A stretch of 64,000 nucleotides of DNA, taken from Neisseria flavescens (lineage in GTDB: Bacteria; Pseudomonadota; Gammaproteobacteria; Burkholderiales; Neisseriaceae). Shown piece by piece: positions 18,584 through 27,108 of the stretch. The notes below the pieces were generated by a model that made no database searches, was not told the origin of the DNA, and was given only the letters and a program-made list of their open reading frames with translations. Within the stretch, counting starts at the first letter, position 1. The number at the start of each line of letters is the position of its first letter. Location: NCBI RefSeq assembly GCF_005221285.1, contig NZ_CP039886.1:1054001-1118000 (forward strand). The letters run 5' to 3'. A program made the translations under genes and the position numbers.

Positions 18584-19852
18584 ATGATTTTCATTGTCTT
18601 AGCCCTCGCCATCCTTTTGGCGGTCATCGGTTACAACATGTACCAGGAAAACCAATACCGCAAACAAGTGCGCGAACAATTCGGCCATTCCGATAAAGAT
18701 GCGCTTTTGACCAGCAAAACCAAGCACGTCCGCGACAGCAAAGAAACCGGCGGCCAAGGTTTGTTTATCAAGAAAAACAAAAAAACCGAAGAGGCATTGC
18801 GCAACCTGCAAGAGCAAGATGAAATCTACGCAGCAAAAGCCAAACTGGCTCACCCTGCCCAACTTAAAACCGATGTTGAGCTGACCGTTGAAGACGACTT
18901 CTCCGCAGAAGAAAAAGTCCAACACACTGTTATCGGTTTGAACAACGAAATTACCGTCAGCCCTGCCGAAGCCGCTTCCTCCTCAGTTGAAACTGCAGCC
19001 GAGCCTGTGGCACAAGTACCATTGATCAGCTTGGACGAATTGTCTCAAGTCGAGTTGCCTTGGTTTGACCCGCGCTTCGACTACATGGCCTACATCTCCC
19101 TGAAACAAGCCCAAGAATTGCACGCCCTGCCGCGCCTTTCCGGCACCCACCGCTTCCAAATCATCGGTTGCACCATGGACGACCATTTCCGTGTTGCCGA
19201 GCCGATTCCGGGCGTTTACTACCAAGGCTTCGTTATGGGTCTGCAGGCTGTCAGCCGCAATGGTTTGGCTGCGCGTGAAGAGCTGCAACACTTCGACCAA
19301 CAGGTTGATGCTTTTGCCCAACTGATGGACGGCAAAGCTTTGCATACCGACTTGGACGCGTTCACCGAAGTCGCGCAAGCCCTCGACCAATTCTGTGCGC
19401 GTGTTGACCAAACCATCGCCATTCACTTGGTTTCCCACTCCAATATCAGCGGCGTAGAATTGCGTGCCTCCGTGGAAGATACAGGCTTCAAACTGGGCGA
19501 AGACGGCGCATTCCACTTCGGCGACAACAACAACCCTAAATTGTTCTCCATCCATACTTTGGACAACAAACCGTTTACCAACCCTCTGTTGGACAACCAA
19601 GCCTACCGCGGTTTCAGCATGCTTCTGGATATTCCGCATGTTCCTGCCGGCGAAAAAACTTTCGACAAATTCATGGACTTGGCAGTCAAACTTTCCGGCC
19701 AACTCAGCTTGGATTTGGTTAACGACCAAATGGAAGAAGTTTCTACCCAATGGCTCAAAGACGTACGCAACTACGTTTTGGCCCGTCAGGAAGAAATGCT
19801 CAAAGTCGGCATCAAACCCGGCAGCAAGCAAGCCCTGCGCCTGTTCTCTTAA
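18584..19852 (+). CDS. zipA: Cell division protein ZipA
   Basis: A 422-residue bitopic division protein that tethers FtsZ to the membrane. One N-terminal membrane helix (residues 2-18) is followed by a charged linker and a C-terminal ZipA FtsZ-binding domain of about 130 residues (from about 275), which contains FHFGDNNNPKLFSIHTL. It precedes ligA, an order also found in other Proteobacteria. The leader contains a terminator-like hairpin, so expression may be attenuated. Confidence 0.85.
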   Translation: MIFIVLALAILLAVIGYNMYQENQYRKQVREQFGHSDKDALLTSKTKHVRDSKETGGQGLFIKKNKKTEEALRNLQEQDEIYAAKAKLAHPAQLKTDVELTVEDDFSAEEKVQHTVIGLNNEITVSPAEAASSSVETAAEPVAQVPLISLDELSQVELPWFDPRFDYMAYISLKQAQELHALPRLSGTHRFQIIGCTMDDHFRVAEPIPGVYYQGFVMGLQAVSRNGLAAREELQHFDQQVDAFAQLMDGKALHTDLDAFTEVAQALDQFCARVDQTIAIHLVSHSNISGVELRASVEDTGFKLGEDGAFHFGDNNNPKLFSIHTLDNKPFTNPLLDNQAYRGFSMLLDIPHVPAGEKTFDKFMDLAVKLSGQLSLDLVNDQMEEVSTQWLKDVRNYVLARQEEMLKVGIKPGSKQALRLFS

Positions 19853-19865
19853 ACTTCCCCAATCA

Positions 19866-19902
19866 AAAAGCGGATATGCAATGACGGCATATCCGCTTTT
19901 TT
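19866..19902 (+). terminator. Rho-independent terminator of zipA
   Basis: A 10-bp GC-rich stem (19870-19879 with 19887-19896) is extended by A-T pairs and followed by a run of seven T. It lacks uptake sequences and begins about 14 bases past the zipA stop. Confidence 0.85.
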
Positions 19903-19939
19903 TCAGGTAAAATCCCTTCATCTTCAATATTCATCGATT

Positions 19940-19977
19940 TTCAGACGGCCTCTCTATCATCAGGCCGTCTGAAAACT
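19940..19977. repeat. Outward-facing uptake-sequence pair before ligA
   Basis: Inverted uptake cores at about 19940-19951 and 19962-19975 precede the ligA start codon by about 20 bases. They could fold in the ligA leader. Confidence 0.5.
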
Positions 19978-19992
19978 CTATTTCGATTACAC

Positions 19993-22461
19993 ATGAATCC
20001 GACCGCACAACGTATCCAATACCTGACCGATCTCCTCAACCGCTACGCCTACGAATACTATACCCTAGACGCGCCCAGCGTACCCGATGCCGAATACGAC
20101 AAATTGTTCCGCGAGCTCGAGGCATTGGAGTTGAATCACCCTGAGTTGAAACTGCCCGACAGCCCAACCCAGCGCGTTGGTGGCGAGCCTTTGGCAGGCT
20201 TTAATGAAGTGCGTCATGAAATACCTATGTTGTCACTGACCAACGCCTTCTCGCCACAAGATGAAAACGGTGTGTTTGACCATACTGAAATGTACGCTTT
20301 TGATGAGCGCGTTCGTGGCGGATTAAACGGCGAAAAACCGGAATACGTTATCGAGCCTAAATTTGACGGTCTGGCCATCAGCCTGCTGTACCGCGACGGC
20401 GTATTGACTCAAGCGGCAACCCGTGGTGACGGCACAACAGGCGAAGACGTTACCCACAACGTCAAAACCGTATCCAACATCCCCCTGCGCCTGCATGGAG
20501 AAAATATTCCCGAGCTTATCGAAATACGCGGCGAAGTGCTGATGCTCAAAGCCGATTTCGCCGCCCTCAATAAAAAACAAGCTGAAAACGGGCAAAAACC
20601 CTTTGCGAATCCGCGCAATGCCGCCGCCGGTAGTTTGCGCCAACTTGATTCACGCATTACAGCACAGCGCAAACTGCATTTCTTCCCCTATTCCATCGCC
20701 CGACAACAAGGCGGTTTTATCGCGGAAGAACACCTGCAAGAGCTTAACTACTGTAAAGAGCTTGGCTTCAGCCTGCCTGATGGTAATTTCGGCTGTTTCA
20801 AAAATATCGACGAAGTATTGGCGTTTTACGAGCAAATGCAGCAAAAACGCCCTACTTTACCCTACGAAATCGACGGTATGGTGGTCAAAGTCAACAGTCT
20901 GGCACAACAAGAAAAACTGGGCTTCATCTCACGCGCGCCACGTTGGGCCATTGCCCACAAATTCCCTGCCGAAGAAGCATTGACCATTGTCGAAGCCATT
21001 GATGTACAAATCGGACGTACCGGCGCAGTAACTCCGGTTGCCCGCCTGCAACCTGTATTCGTCGGCGGCGTTACCGTTACCAACGCCACCCTGCACAATC
21101 AGGACGAAGTATCGCGCAAAGACGTGCGAGTTGGCGATACCGTTGTCGTGCGCCGCGCCGGAGACGTGATTCCCGAGGTGGTGCGCGTGATTTTTGAACG
21201 TCGCCCAATGCAGGAGACCAACATTTCCGTTTCAGACGGCCTGCAAGATGATTTGTTTGCCGAAACACCTTCTGAAACCCGATCCGAACCGCTTCACAAA
21301 CCCTACCGTCTGCCCACCCATTGCCCTATCTGCCGCAGCGAAATCGAACGTGAAGAAGGCGAAGCGGTTGCCCGATGCAGCGGCGGTATGCTTTGCCAAG
21401 CACAACGCGTGCAAGGTTTAATCCACTTTGCCTCACGCAAAGCCATGGATATCGACGGACTTGGTCAAAAACAAATCGAGCAGCTGGTCGCACAAGATTT
21501 GGTTCGTCATTTCGCCGACCTCTACCGCCTCGATATTCCAACCCTGCAAAAAATGAAGGAAACAGCGGATAAAGCATCGATTAATGAGGAAGAACCGTCA
21601 AACAGTGAGATTGAAGACTTTGAAGGCGAGACCGGCAATACTCTGCTTGCCAAAAACAATAAAAAACAGCCGACCAAATGGGCGGAAAACATCCTCGCAG
21701 GCATAGAAGCCAGCAAAACGCCCGAACTTGCACGTTTCCTTTTTGCCCTCGGCATCCGTCACGTCGGCGAACGCACAGCCAAAACGTTGGCGCAGGCATT
21801 CGGTACGCTCGAACATGTCCGCCATGCACCCGAACCCATCCTCGCCTGCCTGCCCGATATCGGCACGGTGGTTGCCCGTTCCATCGCCCACTTTTTTGCC
21901 CAAGAAGCACAACAGGCGATGATAGACGAGCTGCTGGCTGTAGGTATTGCCCCGCAAAGCCAGGCTGTCACTATCCCGCCGTTGCGCCATGCCGAGCCGC
22001 AACGCTGGATTGCCCGCCTGCCTGATTTTAAAATCAGCGAAACCAAAGCGCTGGCCTTGTGGGAGCTTGCCGGACAAAGCATAGAAGGTTTGCAAACCGA
22101 CAAAGCGTTGCCTGCCGATTGGCAGACATGGCGCAGTAAACCGCAAAACGCAGCCCTGCTTGAAAATATGAAAACTTTCTTTGCTCAAACACTGTCTAAG
22201 CTTCAAGATGAAACTATTTCAGACGGCATTAATGAGGCTATAGCAGGTAAAACCTTTGTATTAACAGGAACTTTACCCACGCTCAAACGCGACCAAGCCC
22301 AAGCCATGATTGAGGCTGCTGGCGGTAAAGTTTCCGGCAGCGTATCCAAAAAAACCGACTACGTTGTTGCCGGAGAAGCCGCAGGCAGTAAATTGGAAAA
22401 AGCCCAAGCTTTGGGCGTGGCTGTATTAACCGAAGAAGAATTACTGACGTTGCTGGGATAA
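19993..22461 (+). CDS. ligA: NAD-dependent DNA ligase LigA
   Basis: An 822-residue NAD-dependent DNA ligase that seals nicks in replication and repair. The N-terminal Ia domain is followed by the adenylation domain with nucleophile K123 in EPKFDGLAI. The OB domain, a four-cysteine zinc finger (CPIC then CSGGMLC, about 436-460), helix-hairpin-helix repeats and a C-terminal BRCT domain (from about 748) follow. It is longer than the typical 670 residues because of two insertions: one before the zinc finger that contains an in-frame uptake sequence, and an acidic one at about 520-550. Another uptake core lies just before the BRCT domain. Confidence 0.97.
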   Translation: MNPTAQRIQYLTDLLNRYAYEYYTLDAPSVPDAEYDKLFRELEALELNHPELKLPDSPTQRVGGEPLAGFNEVRHEIPMLSLTNAFSPQDENGVFDHTEMYAFDERVRGGLNGEKPEYVIEPKFDGLAISLLYRDGVLTQAATRGDGTTGEDVTHNVKTVSNIPLRLHGENIPELIEIRGEVLMLKADFAALNKKQAENGQKPFANPRNAAAGSLRQLDSRITAQRKLHFFPYSIARQQGGFIAEEHLQELNYCKELGFSLPDGNFGCFKNIDEVLAFYEQMQQKRPTLPYEIDGMVVKVNSLAQQEKLGFISRAPRWAIAHKFPAEEALTIVEAIDVQIGRTGAVTPVARLQPVFVGGVTVTNATLHNQDEVSRKDVRVGDTVVVRRAGDVIPEVVRVIFERRPMQETNISVSDGLQDDLFAETPSETRSEPLHKPYRLPTHCPICRSEIEREEGEAVARCSGGMLCQAQRVQGLIHFASRKAMDIDGLGQKQIEQLVAQDLVRHFADLYRLDIPTLQKMKETADKASINEEEPSNSEIEDFEGETGNTLLAKNNKKQPTKWAENILAGIEASKTPELARFLFALGIRHVGERTAKTLAQAFGTLEHVRHAPEPILACLPDIGTVVARSIAHFFAQEAQQAMIDELLAVGIAPQSQAVTIPPLRHAEPQRWIARLPDFKISETKALALWELAGQSIEGLQTDKALPADWQTWRSKPQNAALLENMKTFFAQTLSKLQDETISDGINEAIAGKTFVLTGTLPTLKRDQAQAMIEAAGGKVSGSVSKKTDYVVAGEAAGSKLEKAQALGVAVLTEEELLTLLG

Positions 22462-22588
22462 GACGGTATCTATGACCAACCCTCCTTTTCAGACCGTCTG
22501 ATACTTTATCATGTGGCATTATTGTTACATACGACTACATCTTTACACTTTTTGGGGTATAAACCCACAGTTAAAATAGGATGATAAT

Positions 22589-23452
22589 ATGAAACCCATT
22601 AAAAAATGCGTCTTCCCCGTTGCCGGTATGGGCACCCGTTTCTTGCCTGCGACCAAAGCCAGCCCCAAAGAAATGCTGCCTATCTTGGACAAACCTCTGA
22701 TTCAATATGCAGTTGAAGAAGCGGTTGAAGCCGGTTGTACCGAAATGGTGTTTATCACCGGCCGTAACAAACGCAGTATCGAAGACCACTTCGACAAAGC
22801 ATACGAGTTGGAAACCGAATTGGAATTGCGTCAAAAAGACAAACTGTTGGAGCATGTTCGCGATATCCTGCCTCCCAACATTACCTGCATGTACATCCGT
22901 CAAACTGAAGCATTGGGTTTGGGTCATGCCGTATTGTGCGCGCAGGCTGCCGTTGGTAACGAGCCTTTCGCCGTTATTTTGGCAGACGATTTGATTGACA
23001 TTCCTAAAGGCGCGTTGAAACAGATGGTTGATGTGTACAACCAAAGCGGTAACAGCATTTTAGGCGTTGAAACCGTTGATCCTTCTCAAACAAGCTCTTA
23101 TGGTATTGTCGAAGTTGAACAGCTGAAAAACTATCAACGTATCACCAACATCGTTGAAAAACCCAAACCGGAAGAAGCGCCTTCCAACCTTGCTGTTGTC
23201 GGCCGCTACATCCTGACTCCGCGTATTTTTGACTTGTTGACCAACCTGCCCCGAGGTGCCGGTAACGAAATCCAACTGACAGACGGTATTGCACGCCTGC
23301 TCGACCATGAGTTTGTGTTGGCTCACGCATTTGATGGCAAACGCTACGACTGCGGCAGCAAATTGGGTTACCTTGAAGCAACCGTGGCCTATGGTTTGAA
23401 ACACCCTGAAACTGGCGAACAATTCAAAGAATTGCTCAAACAATACGCTTAG
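22589..23452 (+). CDS. galU: UTP-glucose-1-phosphate uridylyltransferase
   Basis: A 287-residue nucleotidyltransferase that makes UDP-glucose from UTP and glucose 1-phosphate for lipooligosaccharide and other glycans. The nucleotide-binding signature AGMGTRFLPATKASPKEMLP begins at residue 12 and is followed by the substrate motif around FVILADDLID. Length is standard. It is monocistronic to judge from the terminator behind it. Confidence 0.97.
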   Translation: MKPIKKCVFPVAGMGTRFLPATKASPKEMLPILDKPLIQYAVEEAVEAGCTEMVFITGRNKRSIEDHFDKAYELETELELRQKDKLLEHVRDILPPNITCMYIRQTEALGLGHAVLCAQAAVGNEPFAVILADDLIDIPKGALKQMVDVYNQSGNSILGVETVDPSQTSSYGIVEVEQLKNYQRITNIVEKPKPEEAPSNLAVVGRYILTPRIFDLLTNLPRGAGNEIQLTDGIARLLDHEFVLAHAFDGKRYDCGSKLGYLEATVAYGLKHPETGEQFKELLKQYA

Positions 23453-23465
23453 ACCCAGCCATTAT

Positions 23466-23499
23466 AAAAAGGCCGTCTGAAATTTCAGACGGCCTTTTT
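23466..23499. terminator. Bidirectional uptake-sequence terminator between galU and trkH
   Basis: A near-perfect hairpin of two uptake sequences with A and T runs on either side lies between convergent genes and can serve both. Confidence 0.85.
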
Positions 23500-23506
23500 C
23501 TCACAC

Positions 23507-25003
23507 TTATTTCTTCCAATATGCCGGAGTCAGCAAAATCAGAACGGTAAAAATCTCCAAACGTCCCAACAACATCACCGCCGTACACAGCCACGTCTGT
23601 ACATCGCTCAGCGCGGCATAATTATGCGACGGACCAACTGCGCCTAAACCCGGCCCTGCATTGGTAATACAGGCAATGACTGCCGTAAAGGCGGATAAAA
23701 AGTCCAAGCCTGCCGCCATCAGTAAAAAGCTGAATACGATGACCGTCATAAAATAAATAAAGATGAACGACATGACGGTCAGCGCCATGCGATCCGGAAT
23801 GGAGCGGTTGTTGACCTTTACCGTACGAACCGCACGAGGGTGCAACAAAATCAGCATTTCGCGCAAGCTGAATTTGAACAACACCAACGCCCGTACGTTT
23901 TTAATACCGCCACCCATAGAGCCTGAATTTGCCAATACGTTCGCCAGGAAAAACATCCACAATGACACAATCAGCGGCCATTGGGCAAAGTCAGCATTGG
24001 AGAAACCGCTTGCCAATCCGATGGACACAAAGTTGAAGCTGACAAAGCGCAAAGCTTCGCCAAGGCTTTGATAAACATCCTGCTGCCATAAATACAATGC
24101 CGAAATCAAAATACTGCCCGACAAAACCAGCAGCATGGAACGGCATTCTTCATCTTTCCAATACACCTGCAAAGAGCGGTTGCCCAGCGCAGTAAAGTGG
24201 CTGGCAAAATTGATACCGCTCCAGACGGTAAAAAACATCAACGTCCATTCAACTGCTACGGAATCAAAATAAGCAACGCTGTCATCATGTGTCGAAAAAC
24301 CGCCCAAGGACACTGCCGCCATCGCATGACACAAGGCATCAAACCAGCCCATGCCGGCAATATGCAAGGATACAAAGGCGGCAGCAGTTGTCAGCGCATA
24401 GGCAAACCACAGCCGTTTGGCCACTTGCGAAATGCGGGGAGCCATCTTGCTTTCCTTATCCATACCCGGAATTTCCGCTTTGAAAAGCTGCGTCCCCCCC
24501 ACGCCCAACATCGGCAAAATCGCCACAGCCAGCACGATAATACCCATACCGCCGAGCCAGTTGAGCATGTGCCGCCAAAAATTCACCGACGGTGCCAACG
24601 TATCCAAGCCGGAAATCACTGTTGCCCCCGTTGTCGTCAGCCCCGACATCGCTTCAAAAAACGCATCAGTGAAACTCATGGACGGCATATAGAAATAAAT
24701 CGGCATCGCCGCCACGACGGCAAAGGCCAGCCACAGCATCAATACCAGGGTAAATCCGTCACGCGGCCGCAATTCACGGTTGAAACGCAAAGTCAACACC
24801 CAAGTAACGCACGACACCAACAATACCGTCAACGCCGTATAGGCAAACACGAAAAACGCGCTGTCGTGATAAAAATACGACATCAGTGTCGGCACGGCCA
24901 ACAGCAGTGAAAACAACAGCCCCAGCTTGGACAATACATGGATAATCGGCATAACCTTGCTTACCGCACCACCCAATCTGAACCCCTTATACAAATACAT
25001 CAT
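23507..25003 (-). CDS. trkH: TrkH family potassium uptake protein
   Basis: An inner-membrane K+ transporter subunit of the Trk/Ktr superfamily with about ten to twelve helices and four pore-loop repeats. The filter-like segments include the GLTTTGATV region, the first pore loop around residue 120. It would move K+ (with TrkA as cytosolic partner, not in this window). The start is uncertain: the ATG at 25003 gives 498 residues, while an ATG at 24952 gives 481, closer to E. coli TrkH. The coding strand has a short G7 run near 24494. Confidence 0.88.
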   Translation of the reverse strand: MMYLYKGFRLGGAVSKVMPIIHVLSKLGLLFSLLLAVPTLMSYFYHDSAFFVFAYTALTVLLVSCVTWVLTLRFNRELRPRDGFTLVLMLWLAFAVVAAMPIYFYMPSMSFTDAFFEAMSGLTTTGATVISGLDTLAPSVNFWRHMLNWLGGMGIIVLAVAILPMLGVGGTQLFKAEIPGMDKESKMAPRISQVAKRLWFAYALTTAAAFVSLHIAGMGWFDALCHAMAAVSLGGFSTHDDSVAYFDSVAVEWTLMFFTVWSGINFASHFTALGNRSLQVYWKDEECRSMLLVLSGSILISALYLWQQDVYQSLGEALRFVSFNFVSIGLASGFSNADFAQWPLIVSLWMFFLANVLANSGSMGGGIKNVRALVLFKFSLREMLILLHPRAVRTVKVNNRSIPDRMALTVMSFIFIYFMTVIVFSFLLMAAGLDFLSAFTAVIACITNAGPGLGAVGPSHNYAALSDVQTWLCTAVMLLGRLEIFTVLILLTPAYWKK

Positions 25004-25029
25004 ATCCCTATCATCAGAAAACAAAATAT

Positions 25030-25064
25030 TCAGACGGCCTCATGAAAAAAAGGCCGTCTGAAAC
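25030..25064. repeat. Uptake-sequence pair upstream of trkH
   Basis: Inverted uptake sequences flank a short A-rich loop between the divergent trkH and rpmE2 genes. The position suggests an uptake role rather than termination. Confidence 0.5.
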
Positions 25065-25118
25065 AGCATATTTTATCAAAATGCCGCAACCCCGTGATAA
25101 AGAAAAACCAAAAAACAC

Positions 25119-25146
25119 TTGCCTGCTCTTTTTCTAAGAGTATAAT
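25119..25146 (+). promoter_or_regulatory. Promoter of rpmE2-rpmJ2
   Basis: A -35 element TTGCCT (25119-25124) and a perfect -10 TATAAT (25141-25146) are 16 bases apart, about 30 bases before the rpmE2 ATG. Confidence 0.65.
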
Positions 25147-25160
25147 GTTATACCATAACA
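25146..25160 (+). promoter_or_regulatory. Zur operator (zinc uptake regulator box)
   Basis: The 15-base TGTTATACCATAACA is a palindrome fitting the published meningococcal Zur consensus TGTTATDNHATAACA at every position. It starts on the last base of the -10 box, so zinc-loaded Zur would block the promoter. This fits the genes behind it, which encode zinc-free paralogues of ribosomal proteins. Confidence 0.85.
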
Positions 25161-25176
25161 CTCACTGGAGAAAGAA

Positions 25177-25452
25177 ATGAAACCCGATATCCACCCAGAC
25201 AACTATCGTACCGTCCTGTTTTACGACAGCGGTGCAGACCAAGGATGGCTCATCCGTTCATGCGCCAATACCCACGGAAAAACCATGGTCTGGAAAGACG
25301 GAGTAGAGTATCCCCTCTTCTCTCTTGATACCTCTTCCGCGTCCCACCCCGTATACACAGGCAAACAACGCAATGTCAATGTCGAAGGCCGCGCCAGCAA
25401 GTTCAACCAACGTTACCAATCCATGATGTCTTCTTTCAGAAAGGATAAATGA
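25177..25452 (+). CDS. rpmE2: 50S ribosomal protein L31 type B (zinc-independent)
   Basis: A 91-residue type B L31 (YkgM class). It begins MKPDIHPDNYRTVLFYD and lacks the zinc-binding cysteine cluster of type A L31; the only cysteine is C29. When zinc is scarce such paralogues replace the zinc-bearing protein in the ribosome and free its zinc. A GGAG ribosome-binding site precedes the ATG. The stop overlaps the next start codon by one base, so translation is probably coupled to rpmJ2. Confidence 0.95.
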   Translation: MKPDIHPDNYRTVLFYDSGADQGWLIRSCANTHGKTMVWKDGVEYPLFSLDTSSASHPVYTGKQRNVNVEGRASKFNQRYQSMMSSFRKDK

Positions 25453-25577
25453 TGCAAGTCCTCTCATCCCTGAAAACTGCAAAAAAACGACACCGCGACT
25501 GCCAAATTGTCCGCCGAAAAGGCAAAGTGTACGTCATTTGCAAGAGCAATCCCCGTTTTAAAGCACGCCAGCGTTAA
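25452..25577 (+). CDS. rpmJ2: 50S ribosomal protein L36 type B
   Basis: A 41-residue type B L36 (YkgO class) that begins MQVLSSLKTAKKRHRDCQIV and ends in a basic tail. It keeps C17 and C30 but lacks the full C-x2-C zinc ribbon of type A L36, as expected for the zinc-independent form. It starts within the rpmE2 stop codon (TGATG) and shares the Zur-controlled promoter. Confidence 0.93.
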   Translation: MQVLSSLKTAKKRHRDCQIVRRKGKVYVICKSNPRFKARQR

Positions 25578-25616
25578 GCTGTCCTATCCTTCTTTCAATG
25601 TAACTCTCTGAATTTT

Positions 25617-25656
25617 CCGCACTTTCGTTTACCTCTAGCGCAAGTGCGGCTTTTTT
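25617..25656 (+). terminator. Terminator of the rpmE2-rpmJ2 operon
   Basis: An 8-bp GC-rich stem (CCGCACTT 25617-25624 with AAGTGCGG 25642-25649) is followed by CTTTTTT. The loop is long (17 bases). No uptake sequence is present. Confidence 0.7.
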
Positions 25657-25746
25657 CAAACGGCATTAATCATTCATATCAAAACTACAAAGAATCCTGT
25701 CATACTCCCGGAAACAGGAAGGAAAAGTAAATAATGGTTATCCCTA

Positions 25747-25775
25747 TTGTGAAGCCATAAAGATATTTATAACAT
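25747..25775 (+). promoter_or_regulatory. Possible promoter of the MliC-type lipoprotein gene
   Basis: TTGTGA (25747-25752) and TAACAT (25770-25775) are spaced by 17 bases, about 40 bases before the start codon. Both hexamers match the consensus only in part. Confidence 0.35.
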
Positions 25776-25817
25776 GCCGCTACATTCTTCCTTCAACACT
25801 GACCATAGGAGTCAAAA

Positions 25818-26201
25818 ATGAAAGTAAAAGCCCTGCTTGCAATTGCCGCTGCCATGAGCCTCACTGCCTGTGCCGCACCTGAAGCCCATCGCCATGACCA
25901 TGGTCAACGTCATGACATGCACAACCATGATATGCACAACCATGGCCGTGTTCAATCATTCAGCTGCGAAAATGGCCTGTCTGTACAAGTCCGCAACCTG
26001 AGCACCAACCAAGTTGAACTACGTCTGGACGACAAAGTTGCCACCCTGTCTTCTGCCGTTGCAGGTTCAGGCGAACGCTATGTTGCCAACCAAGGTCTGT
26101 TCGGTAAAGGTGCTGAATGGCATCAAAAAGGCAGCGAAGCATTCTTCGGCTTCACTGACCCATACGGCAACAAAGTAGAAACTTCTTGCTCTGCCCGCTA
26201 A
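25818..26201 (+). CDS. His-rich MliC-type lysozyme-inhibitor lipoprotein
   Basis: A 127-residue predicted lipoprotein with lipobox LTAC and acylated C18. Residues 24-43 are very rich in histidine, with two copies of DMHNH, and look able to bind metal. The C-terminal part (about 48-127) fits the MliC fold: two conserved cysteines (C50 and C124), a GxxY-type turn (SGERYVANQG), and the WHQKGSEAFF segment that carries the lysozyme-contact Lys and Ser of the family. It would protect peptidoglycan from host C-type lysozyme in the envelope; the gonococcal SliC protein is a likely relative. The His segment is not part of the core MliC domain. Confidence 0.75.
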   Translation: MKVKALLAIAAAMSLTACAAPEAHRHDHGQRHDMHNHDMHNHGRVQSFSCENGLSVQVRNLSTNQVELRLDDKVATLSSAVAGSGERYVANQGLFGKGAEWHQKGSEAFFGFTDPYGNKVETSCSAR

Positions 26202-26226
26202 TTTCTACTTGGCAATAGAATAACTG

Positions 26227-26261
26227 AAGGCCGTCTGAAAACTTGTTTCAGACGGCCTTTT
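26227..26261 (+). terminator. Uptake-sequence terminator of the MliC-type gene
   Basis: An inward pair of uptake sequences with a TTTTAT tail begins about 25 bases past the stop codon. Confidence 0.75.
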
Positions 26262-26430
26262 ATATTGGATAAAACAAATAAGGAATATAGTTTCCGTTTA
26301 ATGAGAAAATGCAAATATGTGGCTATTTGAAGATTCAAAATACGTCCATACTCCACGGATAAGTAAGACCCTTTGAAAGGTATCTTCTCCGACAATGCAT
26401 TATTTCAAAATCATTAAATATATATCTACC

Positions 26431-26805
26431 TTAATTTAAAACTTTTTCCAAGATTTCTTTAAGGTTTTCATCATCTTCATCCAAAATTAATTTTTCTGAA
26501 ATATTATGAAGACAATGTTCCAAATCAATGGCTAAGGCTACTTGGTTTTGATAGGATAATTTTGGATAGAGTTCAAGTAAAACCCAATAAATGCATATAC
26601 TATCATTTGAGTAAAAAATATTTGAAACGAATGGAAGTAATGTGTCTTGTCGTTCTACAAAGATTTCGATAATTTCACTAAAAACAGGAAAGTTCGCATC
26701 TCCCAACCATCCTGAGAGCCACTCCCCCATCTCAATTAATTCCTCATCGTTGCAGTCCTTAATTTTTTTGCAAGCCTTGATGTCAAACTTATCTTTAGGA
26801 CGCAT
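26431..26805 (-). CDS. Small acidic protein, DUF5071-like
   Basis: A 124-residue acidic all-helical protein. The N-terminal RPKDKFDIKACKKIKD, a WLxxWLxDxNFPVFxE-type segment and a repeat-like helical middle resemble DUF5071 proteins, which are found near polymorphic-toxin immunity genes in many bacteria. Function is unknown. I chose the ATG at 26805 because GAGG lies six bases before it; the ATG at 26817 has no ribosome-binding site. The gene is markedly AT-rich compared with its neighbours and has no toxin gene beside it, which suggests an acquired orphan. Confidence 0.55.
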   Translation of the reverse strand: MRPKDKFDIKACKKIKDCNDEELIEMGEWLSGWLGDANFPVFSEIIEIFVERQDTLLPFVSNIFYSNDSICIYWVLLELYPKLSYQNQVALAIDLEHCLHNISEKLILDEDDENLKEILEKVLN

Positions 26806-27108
26806 AGGATACCTCATTATTATTAAAGACTTACGAATACAGAATTATAATGATTGATCTCAATTCTAGACAAATGATTATTCGTCATTCCTATATCCTC
26901 AACAAATTTTCTCTGAAGTAAGAGTTATTTTGTGCAATTAAACTCCTACCCAGCAATAACTTGAAACCCTATCCTGTATTTTACCTAAATCACAAATCCC
27001 AATTACCCTTCAAAATCTATTCGCTATACGAAACAGATTCAATAAACAAAGGCCGTCTGAAAACCTATTACCAAAGTTTTCAGACGGCCTTTATCTTAGA
27101 CCAAACCA
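26806..27108. other. AT-rich intergenic region before ileS end
   Basis: No gene or RNA is evident between the DUF5071-like gene and ileS. At 27048-27092 an inward uptake-sequence pair forms a hairpin that should end the minus-strand ileS transcript. The rest is AT-rich without recognisable repeats. Confidence 0.6.

Noticed and set aside
24491..24500. A C7 run in trkH
   Set aside because: Too short for likely phase variation, and the reading frame is intact.
26198..26395. A 65-codon minus-strand frame behind the MliC-type gene
   Set aside because: It reads through the uptake-sequence hairpin and has no recognisable features.
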